Part shown: one piece after another, positions 56,745-64,000 of the stretch
How positions within the stretch are numbered: position 1 is the stretch's first letter
How the letters are laid out: each line of letters starts with the position of its first letter
Position numbers and translations under genes: made by a program
NCBI GenBank assembly: GCA_963921825.1
Contig: OY997595.1
Coordinates: 17,415,228 to 17,479,227, forward strand
DNA length: 64,000 bases
Direction of reading: 5' to 3'
Source of the DNA: Erodium maritimum
Lineage: Eukaryota > Streptophyta > Magnoliopsida > Geraniales > Geraniaceae
The notes under the pieces: generated by a model
What the model was told of the DNA's origin: nothing
Database searches by the model: none
The model's input: only the letters and a program-made list of their open reading frames with translations

Positions 56745-58396
56745 TTTTTTAAGTAACCGTGCAATATATTCCTTTAAAAGAGTTAATACATGTCTGACAT
56801 CCCTGACGGGACAAACACAATAACCTTATCTACTGAGAAAAAGCGTAAGACGTTTTGTTGAAATGCCAGAAAGGCGACCTGAAACTGATAACCAACCCAA
56901 TGACCTAGGAAAGTAAGAAAATAACCAAAACTAACCAAACTAGGACCGAAGTGACCTAACAACCACCTCCTAAAAACAGACCGAAAATTAAGATCGACAG
57001 ACGAAACACTGCTCAAGGTAGGGCCTAATTGCCGCTGGGTCGCCCGAGGACGAAACTCTTCTTGCGCTATAAAACCGAACTTGTAACCATCAGTCGAGAA
57101 GGTTGACCAGGGTATCCTCAGGGAATCCTCCTTGCCCCTGAGCCCTGCCAGCGGATTCATGTGACTCGGCGGGGCTGAAACCCAGCCCTCGCCCGAATTG
57201 TGGCTCGCTGGCCACTCTTCTCCTCTGGTTCTGTCACCGGCACCAGAAATCCACCCCTCCCTCCTCCCCTGAGAGAGGATGATGGCATTCCAATAGGGCG
57301 AGAGTCGAGAAAACCCTGACCTCTTCTACCGAACCCTCCCCGATCATTCCCCTGGCCCGTAGCAATCGAACCAGTAGAGAACCTCCCTGGAGGACTTAGT
57401 CCCCACCCAGGGCCGGGGCCCGGGTTAGGTAATGGGTCCAGGGATACTCTGGCCCTCCACCCCCGATACCCGTCCAGATTAGGTAATGGATCCAAGGACA
57501 AACGTTCCCATCCTTGCTCATCGGCTACCCTTGACCACCCTAGGTACCGTGCTCCCCGAAGATGCAGACTAGACTCCGGCGCTGTAGACCTCCCGGACAA
57601 GCCTCGGCGGGTCATCGGACAGGCCCCGATCGGGAAGCGAGAGTGGGGTGGCCGGCCCGCCGTGCATTTAGCAGGCCAAACCCGATTGCTCCGGTACTCT
57701 ACGGAAGGAAAAAAAAACCCTGTCGCCTATCCCGACTCATGAGACCTCCCGAACAGAACCCTAGGTCGGATCATCCCTGCGTCTCGAGGACCCGCCCAGG
57801 ACAGGAAGTACGACAGATGGATCCATGGCTGGCACCCACATCCTCCCCTCTCCATCGGACCCAAAGCAAGGTCATGGGTCAGTCGTTCCTCCCGACCCCG
57901 CACCCGTGGAAATCGAGAAGATGAGAAAGTCCAAGCAGGGAAATGAATCCGACGCCCGCACTCCCCTCACAGCCCCGGACCCAGAGCAAGGTCATGGGTC
58001 AACGAACCAGCTACCAGACGTGGCCCTGTGGCTCCTCGGCCCCATGAGAAGGTCCAGGGGTATTCCCTCGCAAAACCCCGCCGTGTGTGAGGAGAGCTCG
58101 GATGTCCCCGCCAACAAAGGTCCACCAGATGAGCGTCTCTTTTGTGCCGCATGGAAGACGATAGAGCAAAGGATGTCATGCCTGATGGAGGATTAAAAAA
58201 CAATGCCTCCGGCTCAGGCTTCGAGGGGGTACGCATGACTACAAGGAAGGATGGGACAGAAAGAGAAACGGCGCCGACAGGATGTCGGCGGCAGGCGCAT
58301 ACGCAAAGGTAGGGTAGGCTAGGGTTTGACTCGACAGACGCGAGGAGAGGGGTCTCGATAGAGGCGAGCAGATTTTCTTAATTATTATGACTAATA
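56745..58396 (-). mobile_element. L1-type retroposon in minus orientation, 17-bp TSD
   Basis: It is bracketed by taatggaaattagtatt at 56728-56744 and 58397-58413 (exact), with a poly-T run at the left, so the tail points left. Its interior is GC-rich with long Gly/Arg/Pro-rich frames on the minus strand (for example 57157-57615, with GGFGRRGQG and RGGGRGG). RT and endonuclease are absent. It is a non-autonomous or deleted LINE. Confidence 0.72.
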
Positions 58397-58631
58397 TAAT
58401 GGAAATTAGTATTAATTGGGGCAATTAGTATTAATTAGTATAAATTAGAATTCGTATTAATGATAATTAGTATTAATGGGAATTAGTATTAAAAGGTAAT
58501 TAATTTTTAAAATAAAATTGATTTTTTAAATAGAAATATGATTTTTTTTTTAAATCTGATTTAAAAATTAATTTGTTAAAAATAAAAATGTCAAGGCCCG
58601 CTCGGATCTGGGATAAATCGACTTTGACTGA

Positions 58632-58780
58632 CATGATGCATTGTTGTATCATTCTACATAATATAATCGTGGAGGACGAACGCGAACGATGGAATCGGCA
58701 ACTTCAAGAAGACCTTATGTAGCATATATGGAATCGACCGGGAGGGACTTACAACTCCGACGATTCGGATGACTGATAAT
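58632..58780 (+). pseudogene. Harbinger transposase C-terminus
   Basis: The plus frame reads MMHCCIILHNIIVEDERERW, then a single stop, then GTYNSDDSDD and a terminal stop. The ILHN.I.EDER motif is the usual end of DDE_Tnp_4 transposases and matches CVILHNMIVEDQR of the 6747-8067 gene. The catalytic core has been lost. Confidence 0.85.
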
Positions 58781-59632
58781 TCCTTGGTTTAATGTTATGT
58801 ATTTTTTTAGTTATGTATTTTTTTTAAGTTATGTACTTTTTTAATTTTGTATTTTATTAATGAACATTTATTTCTATTTATGAACTTTTATTTCTATTTT
58901 ATTTAGTAGTTGTTGATTTAAAAATAACGTTAACAGATTCGGTTAAAACCTTAATTAATTAACAGTCAGCATTTCTTAAAACCCTATCCCCCATACTTGC
59001 CCCTCTGATGTGGAGCACACTCTGTTTTAGGGGGCGGGGCTGAACCCTGCCCAGTCAACATAGGGTTCAGCCTCAGGCCTCAGGGTTTCAGCCCCCCTGA
59101 TGTAGTTGCTCTAAGAGCATCTACATTAACGGGGGCTTGATGGCGAGGCCAGGGTAGGAGCAGAAGGGGATTGGGGTTCGGCCTCGGGGTTCGGTCGGTG
59201 TGGAGAGAGGGGCGTGCGGGGCTTGAGGGGCGCGGGCTGATAGGTGGGGCTTCGGGTTTGGGCTGCCGAGGCGCGAGGCCTTTTTCAGCCCCGCAACCCC
59301 GAGACCCTCTGCCTCTCCTCTGGCCAGTAGGCCGGTGACACGTGGCCTGGATGAAAAAAAAAAATATTGTTGCTTAGAGCAACGGTCGGCAACGGCTATA
59401 TCAATTTTTTTAAAAAAGTTGAATACAAAATACATTAAAAAACACTTCTTCAACCACTATAAACACCCATCACCCATTTCATCAAATCCACACAATAAAC
59501 TTCTAAATTCTCTCAAACCTCACTCTCTCAAATTCATATTGTCTTTGCAAAATCCGATCGACAATGTCTGACGACGATTTCACTCAACCTCCGGAACACC
59601 AAGTTTTCAATACGGGGGAGGAGGACAACACC

Positions 59633-59680
59633 AATCAACAAGGTGCGAACACCAATCAACAAGGTGCGACCACCAATCAA
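59633..59680 (+). repeat. 18-bp coding repeat (TNQQGA) in ORF1 of element D
   Basis: Units of accaatcaacaaggtgcg encode TNQQGA(N/T), with about 2.7 copies. Confidence 0.85.
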
Positions 59681-59964
59681 CCCGGGTCGACTTACCTACA
59701 GATGTTGCAAACCGGTTTCACCCCAACCGATGGTTGGAACCCTAAGGCGTTCAACCAATACATGGCCTCTATTTGGGGCCAAGGTAATTTTATGAATTAT
59801 AATTTTATTCATTTCATTAATTAAAATATTAATCATTTCATTAATTTAAATTTTATTTTTGTTCAATTGTAGTTAAATTATATGTATAATTTTAATTATG
59901 CATGATCAAAGTTTGAATTATCCATTTTTAATTGTAATTAAAATTTAAATGTCAACGTAGGTTG

Positions 59965-60070
59965 AATAGGACAACCGGCCTACCCAACGGGACAGCCGCC
60001 CAATCCAATGGGACAACCGCCCAATACAATTGGACAACTGCCCAATACAATTGGACAACTGCCAAACATG
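59965..60070 (+). repeat. 21-bp coding repeat (GQPPN) in ORF1 of element D
   Basis: About five units of the type gacaaccgcccaatacaat encode (T/M)GQ(P/L)PN repeats. A second set at 60760-60860 (aagttccccaaccgg type) encodes (K/Q)VPQP repeats. Confidence 0.85.
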
Positions 60071-61439
60071 ACTGAGGTATTCAACCGCCAAATATTCGAC
60101 CCTTACAACACGGGGGGCAACTATTTCGGCCAACAACAATTCTCGATGTCGGTCGCCACCGGAACCCGCCTGTCGTCTACTTCATCATTTGTGGGACCGA
60201 GGACCCGGGGGACAGTAGAAAGGCGAACCAAATGCCCCCTGAAGTGGATATGCTCCTGATCAACGCCTGGCTACACACAACACACGACTCGTCACCAGAA
60301 CCTCTCAAGATGGGAACAAGTTCTGGAGCACGGTGAAAAGGCGTTTTTGCAAAGCTGGGAATTACCCGAACAATCAGTGGACGTTGCAAGCCGTCAAGAG
60401 CCATTTCAACAAAAGTGCTGCAAGAGTCAGGCGGTATATCACACTGATGAGGAAAGAGAGGGCTTAGGTAGGTCATAGCGGTTAGAACGAAGAAAAGTTT
60501 AGGGAGCGGGTGATGGAACTCTATCAAATCCACATCATGCCTCTCAAACACGAGCCGAAGATTTTCAAGCTCCACCACTGGATACTGCCGTTGGAAAATG
60601 AAGACAAGTTATGGGAAGATGAAGGCTAAGTCGGGGTAATTCGACGACGATTGGACGAGTCCGGCAGTTATAGCAGCACAACCCTGCCCACTTCACTCCC
60701 CACCGACGATGATAATGTCACACATTGAAGTGGTGTCGAACAACCAGCCGGAGGGTCAAGTTCCCCAATCGGTCCAAGTTCTCCATACAGAGGTACAATT
60801 TCCCCAACCGGACGTCAAAGTTCCCCAACCGGGGGTCCAAGTTCCCCAATTGGCATGCCGCCTCCACGAGAACATCCCAATTGATAATAAGGCCGCGAAG
60901 AGGAAGGGTATGATGGACAGAGCATCGTATCTCGTCCAAATGGATTAGGGGAGGTGTGAGAAGGCGAAGCTTACCGTGACTCTTGACCAGAAAATTGATA
61001 ATATATGCAGGAAGTTAAAGATATGAAGGCTACGGACACGTCCGATTTTACCCCGGAACAGAAGGAGCATCATTTGGAAATGATGCAGGTATGGATGACT
61101 CAAATTCGAAAACTTCGTAAACAAATCAACCACATTAATGGGGATGTCTAATTATGTAAATTTTTTAGTTATGTATCTTTTATAAGTTATGTACTTTTTA
61201 AATTTTGTATCTTATTAATGAACTTTTATTTCTATTTTATTTAGTAGTTGTTGATTAAAAATAACGTTAACAGATTCAGTTAAAAGCTTAATTAATTACA
61301 CAGTCAGTATTTCTGAAAACCTTACCCCTCTTATGTGCAACACACTCTGTCTTAGGGGGCAAGGGACTGAACCTTTCCCAATCAACAAAAAGTTCAGCTT
61401 CAGGCCTCAAGGTTTCAGCCCCTGACGTGGATGCTCTAA

Positions 61440-61929
61440 TTAATTAAGTAAAATATTCACAAACAGTCAAAGACCAAATGCATCTCGTTATCTACATGAC
61501 TGCTTGTATCTATTGGCATCATACACTCGTCCCCTCCCCTTAGTGCAAAACTTAGAGCATCTCTAATGATGGATGAAACTTTCACTCTTTCCGTTAACAT
61601 GACCTATAAGTGTTTTTAAATTCATAAAATACTAATAGTGCATGTGCATATCTCAGGATGAGAAAGTCAAATCTCAATTTGTTTTTGTCAATTACGTACG
61701 TATTAAGATGACACATAGACAGGACATATACACTATCATTTTTTTAAATTATCATAACGAGTAGTTGTTTGGTTATGATCAATTCATGTGGATAATCGTT
61801 TATAATTAGTATTCTATAAGGATATCTATCTATAAGGGAAAATATATATACACTCATTTGGGCCCATTTCATTTGGATATCTTATTATGGGACCAACTAA
61901 TAATACACATCTTAACTTGTATCACACTA
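61440..61929. other. Intergenic, no gene recognised
   Basis: AT-rich. A Harbinger-type left terminus (ttagagcatctctaatgatgg) occurs at about 61553, but no right partner was found, so it is only a relic. Confidence 0.45.
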
Positions 61930-62184
61930 TAGGGATGAAAAAATAACTCAAATGTGACGAGTATCCGACGTATCTTATTCAATCGGGTAGGATATTGATC
62001 GGGTATTATTTTAATCGGATAGAGTATTATTTGTTGATCATGTACGGGTAGGGTTTGGGTTTGGGTTTACCCGACCCAATCTTATAACACATATATTTAT
62101 TTATTTATATTATATGCATAAATAAGTTCACATTATAAACCTAATAACAAGTCACTTCCAATTAAAAAGTTGTATGGTCATAAC

Positions 62185-63233
62185 CAGTGGCGGATTTAAC
62201 TTTTCTAGTGAGGAGGGACACCAATTTTTTATATAATAAATAACGTTAAAATAATTTTTTTATAAGCGAAAACTTATTGAAACTCTAATCTCTGAGAATG
62301 AGAATAGGGTATAGTAATCCACAGAAAGGGATTACCTTAATACAAAAACATGATCGAAAAACGATCTGAAACCAACTTGAAAGCAAACATACTTTCAAGG
62401 AAAACAATAGTTCTATACAAGCCACCTAAACAGCAAAAGCCACTCAGCCTAACAACACAAAGCTGGAAAAAAAAAAATAAACACACCTAAGTGAGTACAA
62501 GAACAAATGATCAACCACTGGGATACTGAAATAATAATATTCTATTTTGAAAATATGTAAAATACTTTCATACTAATATGATTGACAAGAACTCTTTTGT
62601 ATATATTTTATTCGCACTTGATCTCCAATATTTAGAGGATAATGTAGAATGAATGATCTCTCTTTTCCAAATATGTTTCAAGACTTTTATAATTAAATTC
62701 TAAACTTGTTCGACCGTTTTATTACTTTTCTCAAAAAGACCGCTGTATAATTTTGTAGATTTCCCATTCTTCTGTTATAATTGATGGAGTCCGATTTTTT
62801 TTCGAAATATTTCTTCACGACTGTAATGTTTTTGTAGAGAATTAATCTCAAAACTTGAGTTAATGTAAATAATGTTTTAAATAAGAATGAGTTTTTATAG
62901 ACTAATTAGAATTAAGAGATTAGAAAATATAGAAATATAAAATAATCTGAATAAAATATTAAAAAATACAAAGACAACCAACAATAATACACGGACCTAG
63001 TTTCCAATTGGAATTAAGTTAACTTACTGTAATTAAGAAACAGACAAAAAAATGTAAATATGAGGGCTGGGTATCATTACAAAACTTCAGTAACCACAAA
63101 CACTAAAACTGAATTTTTTAACAGTTAAGGAGGGGCACAATTATAAGACTAACATAAATATGGGTACTCAAACTGAATTTTTAGAAAATTGAGGGGGGCA
63201 CGTGCCCCCGGGCCCTACATACATCCGTCACTG
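62185..63233. mobile_element. hAT-type element, 1049 bp, perfect 8-bp TSD
   Basis: Left CAGTGGCGGAT and inverted right CAGTGACGGAT are flanked by GTCATAAC at 62177-62184 and 63234-63241 (exact). The ends are of the CAGTGGCGGA class seen in Tip100-like hATs. There is no transposase frame. Confidence 0.9.
62247..62520 (-). mobile_element. Probable LINE 3' end inside the hAT element
   Basis: A poly-T run (62251-62260) is followed by ataagcgaaaacttattgaa. Inverted, this is caataagttttcgcttat plus A-tail, a common plant LINE 3' end. Flanking aaataat words may be a short target duplication. No coding part remains. Confidence 0.5.
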
Positions 63234-63619
63234 GTCATAACTCATAAATCCATAATACCACACAATTTATTTATGTTTATTGACCATCTATTTTTTTTTA
63301 AAGGGATTACTTTTGCTTGATTGTTACTTGATTTTAGGGTTGTTATATGTTGAAATTTGAGATGCGGAAAATTTTCTAAATTTTCATAATTTTAACTACT
63401 TAAATTTATATGAAATGATTACTTAGTTCTCAATTTCTTATAATACACATGTCATATGAACGAGTCGGGTAGGGTAACACCCGATCCGAACGGATAGAGA
63501 TCGGGTAGGGTATTGACCAAAAATAGATTAAATACGGGTATTGGGTATGAAAATCGAGTTGGATACGGGTATCACAAAACTCAATCCATATCTTATCCAT
63601 TGCTATCCCTATCAATTTA

Positions 63620-64000
63620 GCCTTTATGGAGTGACTAAGTAAGAAAAAAAAAGAGAGGAGACAATTGAAGTATGATTAATCACAATAATTAAGATTTACC
63701 AAAACAAATAAAGGGCGAAGTAATGACTTAACTCATGAGAGTTAGAAATCATGAGTTAAGAAAATGACTTAACATAAAGCAAAGCTGATAATACTTCGGC
63801 AGCTCTATAGGAATAGAAGCTTCAACCCTATGCACAACGTTGACTCGAATGATAAGCAATGACTACATTTAAAAAGACTAAGAGTCTCATATCAGAAAAA
63901 CGTGAAACAAAAGACCGTCTTAAACAACCAGTTTAGACCTCCACCTGCGTGTTCGAGGATGGGTTGGACTTAAATAGAGACTCGCATAGAGCTGTTTTGC
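63620..64000. other. Window end, no gene recognised
   Basis: AT-rich, without a convincing ORF. A perfect 12-bp inverted repeat (cttaactcatga, 63727-63738; tcatgagttaag, 63749-63760) is the only structure seen. Confidence 0.5.

Larger units (their letters stand above)
56360..59111 (+). mobile_element. PIF/Harbinger element C with transposase C-terminus, TSD TAA
   Basis: The left end GAGCAACTACATCAAGG and inverted right end GAGCAACTACATCAGGG are flanked by TAA (56357-56359 and 59112-59114). Subterminal regions match those of element D next door over several hundred bp on both sides. It contains a retroposon on the minus strand and the last part of a DDE transposase. The left flank (ggatgctc before TAA) looks like the end of another Harbinger-type copy. 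Confidence 0.88.
59564..61151 (+). pseudogene. Harbinger ORF1 pseudogene (SANT/Myb-like)
   Basis: It starts MSDDDFTQPPEHQVFN, an acidic, Gln/Asn-rich N-terminus, with a possible intron from the donor at 59784. Later segments read NAWLHTTHDS, KRRFCKAGNYPNNQWTLQAV, HFNKSAARVRRYI and ELYQIHIMPLKHE, which is the SANT/trihelix region with a following helix. The C-terminus (DFTPEQKEHHLEMMQVWMTQ) resembles the helical tail of the family. Frameshifts near 60270, 60465 and 60950 disrupt it. Three tandem repeat zones lie within the coding region. Confidence 0.8.
59115..61436 (+). mobile_element. PIF/Harbinger element D carrying ORF1, TSD TAA
   Basis: Termini GAGCATCTACATTAACGG and (inverted) GAGCATCCACGTCAGGG lie between TAA at 59112-59114 and 61437-61439. 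The 5' and 3' subterminal regions are near copies of those of element C. It encodes only the SANT/Myb-type ORF1 and no transposase. Confidence 0.88.
61930..63611. mobile_element. Older hAT-like repeat interrupted by a second hAT
   Basis: The left end TAGGGATG and the inverted right end TAGGGATAGCAATGG are of the widespread TAGGGATGGCAAT hAT type. Inside are inverted runs of cgggta and acccg words on both sides (61980-62080 and 63470-63560). Flanking octamers tcacacta and tcaattta are only partly alike, so it is old or the ends are misjudged. Confidence 0.5.

Noticed and set aside
57157..57615. RGG-rich 152-codon minus frame as a host RNA-binding protein
   Set aside because: It lies within a TSD-flanked retroposon inserted in a Harbinger element; better explained as LINE-derived.
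62040..62070. Telomere-like gggtttgggtttg run
   Set aside because: The unit is not TTTAGGG and the run is only about 25 bp; it belongs to the GGGTA-rich hAT-like repeat.

Overview
This window is nuclear DNA from a flowering plant, most likely a eudicot. The evidence is multi-exon genes with GT-AG introns, plant-specific families (STRUBBELIG-type receptor kinase, PPR protein, plant-type formiminotransferase) and a dense plant transposon load: PIF/Harbinger, hAT, Mutator-like, L1-type LINE, Ty3/gypsy and Ty1/copia. I cannot place the species. No CRISPR array, operon or rRNA/tRNA gene was seen.

Layout. 1-13.4 kb is transposon debris: a gypsy long terminal repeat with an inverted gypsy RT fragment, MITE pieces, a Harbinger element with a broken transposase, and a 4.5 kb L1-type LINE with a 14-bp target duplication. 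14.6-20.0 kb (+) is a 16-exon SRF-family LRR receptor (pseudo)kinase gene that uses one GC-AG intron. 21.8-27.0 kb (+) is a 13-exon SCAMP gene. 27.35-29.17 kb (-) is an intron-less PPR gene, convergent with SCAMP. 29.2-41.5 kb is two adjacent insertions: a copia-lineage LTR element without intact pol (29201-33254), then an 8.1 kb Harbinger element (33419-41506) that itself holds a copia-like fragment, a retroposon with a 16-bp target duplication, and a hAT element that in turn contains a Mutator-like element with a perfect 9-bp target duplication. 42.3-45.3 kb (-) is a formiminotransferase-like gene.

45.9-56.1 kb is a rearranged second copy of the SCAMP / PPR / formiminotransferase block. SCAMP survives only as exons 9-10, the PPR gene only as two 5' fragments, but the formiminotransferase copy (53.6-55.8 kb) has an intact reading frame. 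This second copy carries His-to-Tyr at the position that I align to the catalytic His of mammalian formiminotransferase. Because the two blocks are paralogous, each acts as the empty site for insertions in the other, which fixes the ends of several elements directly.

56.4-61.4 kb holds two Harbinger elements of one family, separated only by a shared TAA. One keeps a transposase C-terminus and the other only the SANT/Myb-like ORF1. 61.9-63.6 kb is a hAT element nested in an older hAT-like repeat. The host genes have no evident shared pathway. The main story is segmental duplication, paralog divergence and serial transposon insertion, rather than a new defence or metabolic system.
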